This document shows, in pieces, positions 35,082 to 47,804 of a stretch of DNA of 64,000 nt. Each line of letters starts with the position of its first letter. Position 1 is the stretch's first letter. Where the stretch lies: the NCBI GenBank assembly GCA_021029095.1, contig JAJOHG010000017.1, positions 1 to 64,000 on the forward strand, in the 5' to 3' direction. This DNA comes from Phellopilus nigrolimitatus (lineage: Eukaryota; Basidiomycota; Agaricomycetes; Hymenochaetales; Hymenochaetaceae). The notes under the pieces are model-generated. The model did not search any database. It was not told where the DNA came from and saw nothing but the letters and a program-made list of their open reading frames with translations. A program made the translations under genes and the position numbers.

Positions 35082-37552
35082 CTATTGAATAACACGTGGG
35101 GGAACGTTCATCTTTTCTTCTATCCAAACACTAGATGTAGATATCCGACGGTTCCTATCGTCGACAGGCGTGTTCGCTGATGACTCCTCGCTGGCTTCTG
35201 CAACCCGCGCATCCTGACTCTGCTTGCTTTTGCTCCGAGAAATTGCGTTACGAACGGAGGGCTTCCTCTCCGGACTTCGTGAAGCAGCCCTTGCCTCCAC
35301 AACGCTGAACATGTCGGGGTGATGCTCCAGCGCCAGCGCCATCCGAAGCTTCTCCTCCACCTCTTTAGTACGTCTCGTCTTCTGCCCTCCACGCCAGATG
35401 AATACCGCCGACACGATGCCACACAAGAAAGATAACGGTATGAGGATTCCCGTGCTCCATGGCGGTCTCTGGAATCTGTACAGTAAAAAACCACGAGACA
35501 CCGACGATGACAGAGAACAGCATTGAAAGTTTATCAGTGGCATTGTCAGTACATGCCGTACTAAAGGAACTAACCTGTTGAGACTCCACATCGTACCACA
35601 AAGAATGCACTGGAGAAATATTAGCTGTGGTATGAATCGTACGCACTAATGATGGCCGACCTGAAAAGCTGAGTTGCCATCAATGAAACAACAGATAAGC
35701 AATGCCGTGCTAAAAAGGATCGACGGTAAAATCAACATCCCGGAGAACAAGTCGATTGAAAACAGTAGTCACTCGATGGGAAACGCCTATATTCCGAGCC
35801 TATGTATCAGATGGAATGTCGACGGAGGCGAACAAACGATAGAATCGCTCACTCGATGGGTGGGGGTTCCATGAGGCCGATACCAAGTTTGCGATTTCAT
35901 AAATTGCTGCTGTACTGTAGGGAGTCGTCAGTTTTTATCAGAGAAATTTACAAATCCACAACTGACGACGATGTAAAGTATGTTCTTGCTTTTCGGACAA
36001 TACATGAACGTAGTTCGGGTCGTACATCGGGTCTGGAAGATCATCCTCATCGAAAAGCATTGGTAGTTTAGCCTTTCGCCGCAGTTTGCGGGTGAGTCTC
36101 TTATAGTGCCAAATCCGAAGTATACCTGAATAAGTGTAATCAAACGGTGATAATAGAAACCTGACATGATCTCACGATATGTATCAACTACACGCCATGG
36201 GAGAAGACCCTGTATTGTATTCAGCTTTTTCTTTCTTTCTTTAAATTAAGAGGCATGCACTCACCACGCCAGTAACCGTGAATAAGGCTAAGAGAGATAA
36301 AAAGGTCAGACATCTTTCGTGCAGCCTTATAACTGACAAACAAAATTATCATACCGTTCACCACCTGCGAGGAAACCTCGATCCAAAACCCTTGAGTATT
36401 TGAATTGTGGAAATTGATCCACTTGAGCAGGAAAAGTACAATGGCAGCACCCCAGAATACTTAGGAACGTTTTTATTAAAGAGTCAACATGGGCAATAAG
36501 TTCAGCCTTACCAACACAAAAACCATAAATTGCGGTGACAACCTGCACAAATCAAAGACTTGTTTCGTCACACAATCTCGTTAGGAGAAAAGCTGCACTC
36601 ACGCCTATGGCTATGGAACAAAAACGTAAGCATAATGATTGCGAAAACCAAGGTTGGTACGTACGAGTCTTGACAAAAGACCAAACACCCTGTAATGTTC
36701 GTCGGATTCTAGCTCGTTTCGACAAGACTTGTTCCACATGACGATCCAAATCGTCCTCGTGTGTTTGCGGTGATTTCTCTGCGTCCTCCTCTGTCCTGAG
36801 GCACCCTAGGTAAAAACACGACAGGTTTCCGAGAATAAACACCGATGGGAGGTCTGCAACGACATGTCAAGAGGCGTCGAGCTATCTTCAAATTTAAGAT
36901 TGCTCAAAAACTCACATGAGAATTGAATTAGCAGCAGTTTGCAAGATTCGAGATAGTGGCAATTTGGGGATCTGAAATGGTTAAGTAATGCAGTAAACAG
37001 AGACGGTATAGTTCTACCTATGGCGTCCAAATGCTCGACAATATCGTCCTCGTGGTGGAGTGCGTCCTCATTTGAGCCTTGGAATGCATTGCTGCCATCA
37101 CTGGTGAAGCTGAGTCTGCTCTCAAGCAACCCTGGATGCCCGACATTAGGTACAACCACGTCTGCTTGTGAACCCTCCAACGTGACCGTCCCGGGCCTGT
37201 CATTCTGACCCCCTGAACCCGACGAGCCTCGTCTGCTCTCTCCGTATAATAGATCATTGCTCTTATATCTTTTTAAAGGTTGAGAAGCATGCGGAGCAGA
37301 AAGGATAGAATCTGCGACTTTGCTTGGGTTGAAAGTGCTGAACGCCCTCTCTGCATCGAGGAAACCCGGACGAGGTGCCCTGGATTCGTCAGCGGGTGAG
37401 GGTTCCGAAGCAAGTGGATCTGAAGGCCGGTAGATGCTTGCTAGGGTCCTGCTCCGCGGTCTTGTTGTGGCGGAGCTTCGAAGTTGCTCGGCATTATCGT
37501 CCCCATTGAGTGAGGCATATGAAGAGCCCCGTCTGACTCTAACCGATGGCAT
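35082..37552 (-). CDS. Multipass membrane protein, conserved in agaricomycetes (frame uncertain in places)
   Basis: Fourteen or more exons run from 37552 to 35082. The N-terminal 180 residues are a disordered Ser/Arg/Pro region (MPSVRVRRGSSY). Then come hydrophobic spans around VVTAIYGFCVVFWGAAIVLFL, VSSQVVNALFTVTGV, TALLICCFIDGNSAFQ and STGILIPLSFLCGIVSAVFIW. Cytosolic parts include ILRIWHYKR, DPMYDPNYVHVL and KSQTWYRPHG. I recognise this as a recurrent fungal membrane family, possibly DUF2434, but cannot give a function. Exons of 8 nt (36603-36610), 14 nt (35773-35786) and 23 nt (36265-36287) are needed. One extra base near 36931-36940 breaks the frame at NLAN/ANSIL. A second shift near 36756-36804 is either a weak 49-nt intron or another extra base. 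Confidence 0.72.
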
Positions 37553-37864
37553 TCCGAGTCAACTCGTGAAGACAGGCGTGTCGTCGGCCTGGAAGTCAAG
37601 ACAGAAGGAGCATGAGTGTCGACGTCGCCGTGGATATCCAAGTTCAGGAACGCTACATTGCAGGCGGGCATCCGACTCCCCTTTGCACCCGCGAGACAAG
37701 TTAACACTCAAAGTATTGGTGACGTCATCAAGTGGCGATCAAAGAAAGAAAGAAACGATAGACGAATAAATTACAGTATATAAAGTTAACTTTAACTAAT
37801 ACCGAGTAAGATACGCTGGACAATGTCAGACTAGTGGGCTAATAGGAAACAGGTGAGCAATGTG
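37553..37864. other. Intergenic between the FMP27 3' end and the membrane-protein start
   Basis: A 312-bp stretch holding the FMP27 3' region and the promoter of the membrane-protein gene. Both genes are on the minus strand. No other feature is seen. Confidence 0.5.
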
Positions 37865-40800
37865 CTATGGGTGACCATCGTCCGTCGGTGACTCTGTCGA
37901 TTGCCTTGATTTTGACCTCCGACTCTTCCGTGGCTCCGGCCTGAGCAACACAGATCTTAGTATTGATAGGTCAGATAGTACATGTACCGCAATTGTCACT
38001 TACACTAATCCCCGAGACTCCGAAGAACTAGATTGTTCGCTACTCCTGGGACTGTCTGAAGTTCTGGGCTGCCCTGCTTTGATGGCTGGAGTAAGTCTTC
38101 TTGCTTGACGAGCAACTTTCCCTTTAGTCGCTATCCACTTCGTCTTCGAGAGCAATTCTCGAGCAACAGGCAGAACGGGCACTAAAGGCTGATGAAGAGC
38201 AACCCGCATCCAGCCTCTCCACGAAGTGTCAGATGGAATGAACTGTTCCGCGAGCTCCTCGAACTATGGATGGCGGTTAGACACAATGCAAACAGAACAA
38301 CAATGCAGAAAACTTACACTCCAAGTCTGATTGCGATACTGCAGGTCGCGCGTTTGTATACGAGCGTCGCGACAAAAGAAGGATCCATCCTTGTGGAAAC
38401 TAAGAAGAATGTGCATGCTAAAATGTGTTTTACAATAAATTCAGCGATGTAGGGGAAAAACAAGAATAAGCCGAGTGACGGACCTGGAAATACGGACGAG
38501 GATAAAAGTCTTTTGAGACGCCCTTGTCTTCATCTCAGCTGCATCGTCTTTGAGCCTTTTCTGAATCGGCAGATTAGCGGAGGTATTATCGATGACTTTC
38601 CCTCTGTCGAAAGCAACCGAATAGTCTATCGCAGAATCTTTGTCGGCTGCGAGGAAATCCGAAGATACCGGTGTCGATGAGAACATAGAAGTTTGGCGGG
38701 ACGTATGTCGTAGATCAGTAAACGAACGCGAACTTGTTAAGCGCTTCGCAGTGAGTCCCAGGGTTGGACGTCTCTCCTCGATTGAATAGCGTTTCCCACG
38801 ATGAATATTTGAAGGAGAATCGAGGGAGGCACGGGCCAAGGTGGTGGGCTCCGCATAGATGGGCCCTGACTCTTGAAGTAGAATATCCGGTTTCACGTTG
38901 TCTCTGGCCGAGCTTGACTCAAACTCGGCGCTATTTCCAGATCTTGTCCTGTCTCGCCTTGCTGGCCAAACATACTCCATAATGCTCCTTCCTACTCTCG
39001 CTGTTTGATTCGAGTGTCAGCTATTGTCAAAAATGTGTACTCGGTTACTCACCCTCAAGTTGAAGCCGCATAGGATGAAGTTCAACAATGAACTGCTCGT
39101 AGATCGTGATACCACCTACAGGTGCAAGAACCGTCCAATCTGCTTGGATAAAAATCCCCGCCTATAATCAGAAGAAATGGTTAATTATGTACCGCCGTCA
39201 GCAAGAAAAACTGTACCTTAACAAGCGGGTGATTTGACGGTTCGCGGTGCTTGACAAGTATTTCCGGCCATTCTGCATCCGGGGAACCATCGAAGGCCTG
39301 CTCGTACGGTAAGTTAATAACAGATTTGATTTCTAGTGATTATATGGAGACTTGCCTGTAGATCACCCATGCTGAGCTTGTTGACCGTCGAGCCATCCTG
39401 TCGACTGAGCCATGAGAAATCAACTTCGCGTACACCAAGCTTAGCGATCATATCGCGGAGGTCATCCACCATGCCCCATGAGATCTCTCGGGATCGTGCT
39501 TGAACCTTGAGTGCAGATCTATGATCATTATGTTTATCGTCCGCCTTGTCCTGTGCAAGCGTGATGGCATCAAATATGAGGTTAAGGTCTTCTGTAAGCA
39601 AGAAGAGATGAGCTTTGATCTTCATCCTTTCCAGCTGTCCTTGTTCGTCGTCATCGGTAATAGAGCTTTCCAACATATTATCGCGTTCCACCGCACGGCG
39701 TAGGCGGGATTGAAGCCCCTCAACTACGTCAGCTGTGGAAGAAAGATCCGTAAAGTCGTAACTAAATAGCAGTGTTTCAACTTTGTTTAAATGCGTCTTG
39801 TGGGCGGAATCCGAGCGAAGGAGAAGGTTTGTTATGATATTTGCTATAGCCTCAAAGTTCTTAGAGTTCGCCGAAACAGTGAGTCGGGGAACTTGGACAT
39901 CAATTAAGTCCTAGAATACAGCCTTATCAACACATTGGAACACAAAAAGGATAACGAAGAAGCTTACAGTCTGGTGTTGCAAATGCCCATTCGAATGATC
40001 CGAAGAATTTTTGGCAACTATGGAGGTGACATTGTTGCGCAGACGGAGGCGATTGAACTTGTCATAGCGGAAGGCGGCATCCGTCTGAGGGACCAAACGA
40101 TCGAAATCATCGCTTTCTGCGCGCAGGTCGATGAGAACTTCGAGAGGCACACCATCATGGCGAGCAGGGCACGTAGACGATGGAGAAAAGGTCTGCAGAC
40201 CAGACAGTACAGCGTGACTCCTAATTTGAGGCTCCTTCGTTAAATTGCGTAAATATTTGCTTCAAATTGAACATACCTCGTCATGACGCGGCCGCTGACT
40301 GGATCTGAAATGTTCGCAGTATCTAAGATATCGAAGGATTGGAGCGTAGCTTGAACAGCTGCCAGCACTAGAACGGAATCCTTCGAGGCCTCGCTTCGTA
40401 GAACAATTTGAGGCTTGAGGAGTAAACAAAAGTGACTCTTGTTCAGTGATACTCCCTCAGACCACCCATCCATGGGACTAGAAGCACTCAAGTCGGCAGC
40501 ATCGATACCAAGTTCAGAATTACTCTCGTCATCGCTGCCGATTAGAATTTTCTTCAAGGCGTGAGCAGCTGCCTGAGCAGCCGCGCCTGTCGAATTTCTG
40601 GCTTTCTTATCTTTTTCTTCCGTGTCAGCAGACACCCTCGCATAGGCATTCGCTTGATCACGAATGAATTTGACAGCCCTGTCGTTAGAATGAGATAAAC
40701 TCGCTCTTCAAGAAGAATGTTGTAGCTTCACCTGGTCGCCATGTGATATTCAAAACCTCGTCGAGCGCGAGAGCAGTAGTAATACTGAGTCAAAATCTAA

Positions 40801-43800
40801 GGAAGTAGTGAGCTAAACAGTATATTCAGCTTTGCAACCCTGCAGGAAAAAGCTTACATCTCGAGTTGAGTTGTTAAGCGAGAATTTGGGACAATGAAAC
40901 TGATAGACATTGTCGAATTCAGTCCAGTCAGCTGGGCAGGAAATATCTGAGGGCATCAGGTAGTTTGCATAGTCGCCAGGATGCTCAGCTGGTGGCGCCT
41001 GGTCATCTGTTTCCTTTAGTTGTACAATGTAGCGCTCCAGTTGGCTAATCTTCTTCTGGGTTGCATGGCCTTCATCGTCCTCCTGTCCGGATTACATATC
41101 AAAGCTCAGTCTGTCTTGACGAATTAGTGACCTACTGGAGTAGCAGTTGTTGCACCTTCGTCGTGCGGGAATCCGTGTTGGGAGCGCCATGTACTCGGTC
41201 GCAACCGCGTTAACGCCAATCTTTGCTTCAAGTCGGAAATTCTTCTCGCCACTATATCTGCCTGTACTCGATGCACGGCTGAACAAAATCGTATGTTAAA
41301 AAAAAGATTTCGGGTCAAGAAAAAGAAAAGGAAAAAAGAAAACGCACAAAGCTCTTTACCAATCAAGCACTCATGGGTGTCTTCATTACCAAATCTGCTG
41401 CTCTCCAGATGCGGATCACCGAGGTGAGCAAGGTGAATGTTTCCTCCCGACCGCTTAAAATATGTGAAACGAGGGCAAGAAGCAACAGGTAGCACATGCA
41501 AGGAAGGTCTATCCTCCGTCGGCTTCCAATCAGTTTCCACAAAATCGTCCATATCAAACCAATGTGATGACATCTCATCGTTCTCATCAGATTTTACATC
41601 CTTGTACCTGCTTTCTCTTCGAGGATCCTCCATGTCAATGAGGCGTTTCATGGAGTCGGCAAAGGTAGCTAAGAGGGCTCGAAGCTCTAAACCAACAAGC
41701 TTTACCTCGGCAGCGTAGAACGGCTTATGGCGAATTTTCTTGGTCGTATTCGGGACTACACCTGGGACAATAGCTTCTTGTTCTCTTTGATGCATGTCTG
41801 CCTCAAACCGATCAACTAGGGCCTTTATGCCCACGCAATTGGTGATCCCGTCAGTCCAGGTTTCTCGAGAATCATCCAAATAGATGTGAGAAATAAATAG
41901 CTGTGCAATAGCCAATCGGTACTTGAGAGTCGCTAGATGTCTGCCAAACTTCTTGGAGGGCGGCCGTGCATAAGGAAAGAGATTGCCTTGACGAATAGGT
42001 ATCGATAACGAGCGATCAAAAAGGTCCCACCAGGACCAAAAATGCGCAAATGTCTTTGGAGTGAAATGGAAGCTGTTTGAGCTCAAAGCCAACGAAGAGG
42101 CCCGGTGTCGCACCGAGGACGCGAGCGACGTAGACAAATGAATAAAATCAGAGCGGAATTCATTGAATGAATCATCGAGTGTCTGAATTATACCAAATAA
42201 GCGAAATGATGTACTATGAACAGGCACGGTTAACAAACCTTTTCTCGGGGAATGCCTTTCGTCTTCGGCTCCAACATAACCTCATAATGAGGTCGGAAGG
42301 CGAACAACCGACAAGCAAAGGTTCCTCCACAATTCGAGCAAGACACTCCGCATGTCCGTTCCAGGACAAAGCCGATTCCCCATCTAATTCCGGAGGTGAA
42401 CTTGGCACAAACTTTTCTGAAGTCTTTTCGACGACCTTCCGATCCAGGATTGAGGCTGAGGGGCTGAGTGCGACCAGAAGGGTTAAAGAGATCATCACCG
42501 GAGGGCTCGCCAGGATTTCGCTTATCAAATCTGGAAGAAAATCAGCCAACTTGACAGGAAAAAACCTATCGGTTGACTCACGTAGGAATAACAACCAGCA
42601 TCGTATCACTGATGACTTGCAAGAGCTCGTTGTCTGGATTGTGGTGACCAATCGACATCCTTACATTCCCACTCCAGCAGAAAGCAAATCCGGCGCCGTC
42701 ACCATCCGTAGAGTAAGGATCTCGCGAGCCTACAGAAGCACAGTCAGTTCTGGTCACAGAACAGAACTAAACAATATTGCCTTTCAGATTGAGGTGAACC
42801 TCTCTTGTAAATGTCACTTCAGCACGACAGTGAAGTATCAACCGCATCTTCGTTTTTTATGAATAATTAATTGGTCAAATCTAAGCATGTTCCGTACCTT
42901 GTCCCAGAATCCAACAGAAGGAGAAGGATCAGGCGGTGGAGTAGACAACGTGTCAAAAATGCGCATAACATCTTGTAGAGCAGGGGTATAGCTAATTCCC
43001 CAGCAAAACTCTGTGAGTTGCGTCGTCAAAACGTCTATCGTAGGATTTGCATATGTCTTGACAGGCATCGTGGTTTTTGGGACCGTTAAGTGCATAGCCT
43101 TCGTATCCACACTCCCTGAGCTAGCTAAAACAACCGGACAGTCTTTCCATACTGTCGATGACAGGGTTCCAAGTTCTTCGGCAACAACTAAATCTGTGTC
43201 AATAGACCATGCAACTGAGCTTCTTGGCGATTCCTGAGGTATATTCAACAATGGTAACGGGTAGTCCCTTAAAGTGACGCAGGTAGATCCCAAAGACAGG
43301 TTCAGGTGAAAAGGCACGAGTAGCGTAAATTGTGATTCACGAGGTAGACCATTACCCAAGTCATGCAAGTAGTCAGGCAAATCACTCAAACTAAACGAGG
43401 GGTGCTTAATGTGCAGAGAGACCTGATTTAAAATAATGCGAAGCAAAGGCGGGGCTTTTGACGACGGCGACAATGGAACGAGAGGGTCAATGTCGATTCC
43501 GGAGATATGAGCATGGTCTCCTCGGATTTGTCTCCTGACAGCGACCTCCTTCCTCGTCTGCTCGTCATGAAATTGTCGGTGGAGCGACATCCACGAAATA
43601 GCGTGTACTTGCAAGAGACGCTCTTCGGCTTCTACTACCGAGACAGTGTGCTGAGGAGTGAATCGTTGCTCAGCATTAGTCTCAGAGAGTAAATTCGCCT
43701 GCTCAGCCTCAGCAGCTCTAATCGCAGCCACTTTGGCTTCGAAGGCCTCATCGCGCTCAAGGCGCGATTGTGCTGCATCGAATCCTGCCCTCCAGATAAG

Positions 43801-46800
43801 ACCAAGCCTTGACTCGAATGGATCGTCGGCGGCCTCTACTGAAAGACAGCCAATCTTGACACTGATTATCGGCACCACCTTCGCATCTTCAGGGGCCGGA
43901 ACAGGCATTTCCCGTAATTGTCCTGATGCTATAGTTGTAATCAAGTGTCGAAGACATTTGAAAAAGACATTCAAATCGAGTATCAAGTCCGCCAGAACGT
44001 AGCCATAAGGGATGCAAAGTCGCGCCCCCTCACCTTCAACGGTAAAAACTAGGTTCTCTGGTTCTGATCTCGCACAAGACAGCTTCCAGGATCGAAGGCG
44101 AGCAAACTCTTCCCACATCCCATGTTGATGGAGTACAGGAACCCATATGAAAAGCGTTCCCCACTCGACGCCCAAGGTGTCGTGAGCAGAACGTTGTATG
44201 GACATATTATTGATTCTGAAACATAATTGCTCCTGGAGCGGCAGCTTCACGAGCGCCTGAATAGTACTTACGGAAGCCTTGAAAGAAACAATAATACTGT
44301 CCGCGTTTTCGCGACGTTCCAACGTTGCGTCAGACCCAAATATGAATCGCAGAGTCGACAATGCGAGGAGCGCGCAATAAGCATCGAAAAGCCGAAGTTG
44401 CGTTTGTATGTATGGTATCCTGAGCGACAGTTGGAGGTGCTCATGGCCATTCTTGTGAGAGTCATCGATATAGTGATAGCTGGATAGAACGTCCACTTCA
44501 ACATTCTTCAGCCAGACAAATTCCGCTGATCTCAGTTCCTCGTCCTCCTCTTCGGCTTCATATGCATGATCCGCGGCGAATTCCGTCGCTACGGAAGTAC
44601 GAATAGTCGTGTCCCAAGCTATGCACCGGAAAAGAGCGAATTTGTTTTCTGCCCGTTTTGAAGCGCTCGTGATTGATATTGCATCTATCAGCAGTTCTTC
44701 GGCTAGGCCGAGACGCTGGCGGTCGTGAGCACGAATGAATCTCCGAGGGAGACGGGAAAAGTATCCTCGATCATGCAAAGAACAGAATTGTAATGCAATA
44801 CCACACTTAATTGCTATGCCTCGAGACAAACCAAGGTCCTCGTCTGGATTAAGATCTTTCCCGGTCAAAATGATGCCGATCTTTTCGACTACAAAATGCG
44901 CAGATACTCCGGGAGGAAGCCTGTCAAGCAAACCACTCTGAGAACGAGAACGAGTTGCATCTGCTTTCGTCATGCCGACAAGTGACTCAGAAATGCTTTT
45001 CAGTGATGACAACGCGGAAGGCTGCCAGAGCTCAATAGATACTGCGTCTGTGACACATCGCACATCTGCCATTGTGGATCCAATGTCTAGAACTGTCTCA
45101 TTTGTGTCGTCTAAGATACCACCCAATGATTGACCCGATACCGAAAGTTCGATGGCACTGAGGGACAAGATTGGGTCTCCAAAATGCGATGAATCACTGT
45201 TTGGGCGAGAGACCTTATTGGATGCATCTGGATTAAAAAGCTCTGGTAATATCGTGATGAATGCTGGCCCTAAAATTGACTGTATATCGAACACCATCTC
45301 AAGGGGAACGTAGTCGCGTTGCTCGTAACCGGATAAATCTGGCCTTGCCAGTGGAAAATATTTGAAGTATGTCGAAAAAGATATGACACATTGTGTACTG
45401 CTGAGAACGGCTGAAGACGACGGTTCGCTATTGCGCTCAACGGGAATGAGACAAGCGGCGACGTCGTTCACGGAAACGTCCACCTTTAGACGAGGCACGG
45501 ACCAAAAGATACGCCGGGATGCCATCGGAGCAGGATTGCTTGCTTTCGATGACTGCAGATCTCCAAGTAGGTCACCAATGGCATCCAGCCGCTCGCTCAA
45601 CTGAGGCGAAGATATGTCTAGCTTGATGACAACGAGGGACGCATTCGGATCTCCTGTGAAAACGTATATGGGAGACATCATCAATGGTGGCCATTGCGTA
45701 GCGAAGCCTTGCAGATCAACAGGACCTATGGAAATTACTCGCACAAGAGGTGATTTGTCTGTCATGTCACGCCTATGAACGGTCAATCCCCTTGCTGATA
45801 AGAGAATGGATAAAACATCGGCGTCGAGTTTGGGATCATTCTTCGTGCAATCTCCAAGGAAATCGTGTTGAAGTGCTCTCTTTGAGGGCTCTCCTAAGTG
45901 GAATGAGACGGACAAATTGCGAACGTGACCAGTGTATGACCTTGAACCGAAAGCTCCCTTGCTCCCCGGTCTGAGCTGCATTGCTATTTCCTTGACGGAA
46001 AACTCCACTTTCCCAAATAGGGACATCTGAGAGAAGAAACTGCTCAGCACTACCCATACAAGAAAATCATAGGATCCTATTTGCCTTGGATGCGCCATGA
46101 CGCGGTCGACGACCGTAATTCCAGGGATTTGAAACCTTCTGGCCTGTATGTCAATCTATGTGAAGGCAAGATCACGCATTCAGTATAACACACCTCAGGG
46201 TTTTGAAAGATGTCCGAAGGAGTCTCGGGACCCCTTCTGAGATCTTTGGTTGCTCGAAGAAGGGCCATGAGAGGTTGTACTGAAATATAAACTGTCGACA
46301 ACTTCAACGAAGTCAAGATGCTGTGCTCTTCAATGAACCCTGTTCTCGGACCAAATCTAAGTGCAGCAACGAAATCGGTAGAGCCTGGGACATTGAAGCA
46401 CATTGCACTGTTGTGACTAGAGTGCATCACAAAGTCAAATCTCGAAGCGACAAAACGTTGGGACACGTCAGTCTCGAAGGGTTGAATGTGTTCAGAGTCT
46501 GGCCATTTATTCGAGTCTGCGAAGCTACAAACTTTCTGTATGTTCAAGACAAATGACGCTGAGCCCCTCGTTCGTCCCCAAGCACGTTCCCAGACGCGCT
46601 TTGCACTACTTGCGAACCGTGCCTTCAAGTGTGTCATACCCAGGAAGCTTTGATGTTGGCGGATGCTATGAGGCACCTCCTTCTCTGTTCCTATTACGCT
46701 TTCAAGATTGAAGAACGTAATTGTCGTAGATAAGGTAATATTCCGAACGGCGACGTGCGCCTCTGGTAGCGTCGAGAATGTGATCAGAGCGCGGTCAAGC

Positions 46801-47525
46801 TCGAAGTCGACAACCTGTGTTAGAGCCGGGAGGCACCTGATGACGACACGAGTGGAGGCTACGAAAAAAGCACGAATGACTGGGCGTGCATACGGTTCCA
46901 CGTACACATAGATTGTAGAGTACAACCACCATAACCGGCGTGCCATCGGGGATGGAGCAAAATCTGCCAGAGTCGGCAACCTGCTAAAGCGTCTGGATGG
47001 AAAGGTTGGCCTAGGATGTGACATTGCGAGCTCGCGTATCTTCACGTGAAGCCCTTCAACCTTGAAGGAAAAGCGGCGAGTAGCATCGGCAGATGAGTGG
47101 TAGGACAGACCGACTCTGTCAATCCTGACAGTCATCGAGGCTGTACGAATGAACACTCCGCGGACTGAACGAAGGCTGACGCTGCGCACCCGAACTGTCT
47201 TAGAGATGCTTCTGAGAATAAGCGGTCCGATCCATGCTCTGAAGATCAATCCGACCACCGTGAGCTGAATCGCGAAGACCAGAACTATCGCCCATCCCGA
47301 ATACACTGAATGGCTGACCCCAAGCAGCCGCAGAGGCAAATCTCTGACCTTCCAAAGCGTTTCCGAGACCACCATAGACACCCAGAGATTTAGACGAATG
47401 TCGAAAAAGAATCCTGCAGGTGTCAGGACGCGGACAAATCTGCTCGGCGAACCAGGTTTTAGTTTAAGAGAAGTCTCGGAGCGTTGTTGCCTAATGGTGC
47501 ATCTGTTAAAGAAGCGGCGAAACAC
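37865..47525 (-). CDS. FMP27: FMP27/Hobbit-type bridge-like lipid transfer protein
   Basis: Eighteen exons sum to 8,694 nt, 2,897 aa, with no frame error. Main exons: 46194-47525, 42898-46143, 42781-42847, 42582-42729, 42239-42530, 41360-42182, 41136-41278, 40858-41082, 40732-40796, 40277-40678, 39968-40220, 39356-39910, 39217-39297, 39053-39161, 38484-39000, 38318-38417, 38004-38263 and 37865-37940. An N-terminal membrane anchor (GWAIVLVFAIQLTVVGLIF) precedes a very long beta-rich body. GFWDKMRLILHCRAEVTF is the GFWDK block that names this family, and the C-terminal region has FIQADWTVLAPVGGITIYEQF. Relatives form a groove that carries lipids between the ER and plasma membrane. The start may be Met 47375 instead. 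Two introns, 42730-42780 and 39298-39355, begin GC. Confidence 0.93.
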
Positions 47526-47804
47526 GTAGGAAAATTAAGTGCGGAGTGCAGGTTTGTCGACGAGCAACTAGCGCAGCATGTCACAGTGAAGAGTGCGTCG
47601 ACGTCGATCAAGCATCGGCGTTTTCCCGGCGTGTTTTTGGCCACGCGTCTTCGCTTCAACGCAGTCTTACTCAACCATCTTCTTCCGGCCTTTCCAACAG
47701 CGCAGTATTATATGTAAATGAACAGCGGGCATATCAATGGAATAAAAATAGGTGAGATTAAGCTACGATACATATACACGTAGTCTCATTCATCTTCCTC
47801 TATC

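Noticed and set aside
42167..42862. Plus-strand frame of 231 codons
   Set aside because: It lies fully opposite FMP27 exons whose frame and splice phases are consistent. It has no recognisable domain and crosses coding and intron sequence of that gene.
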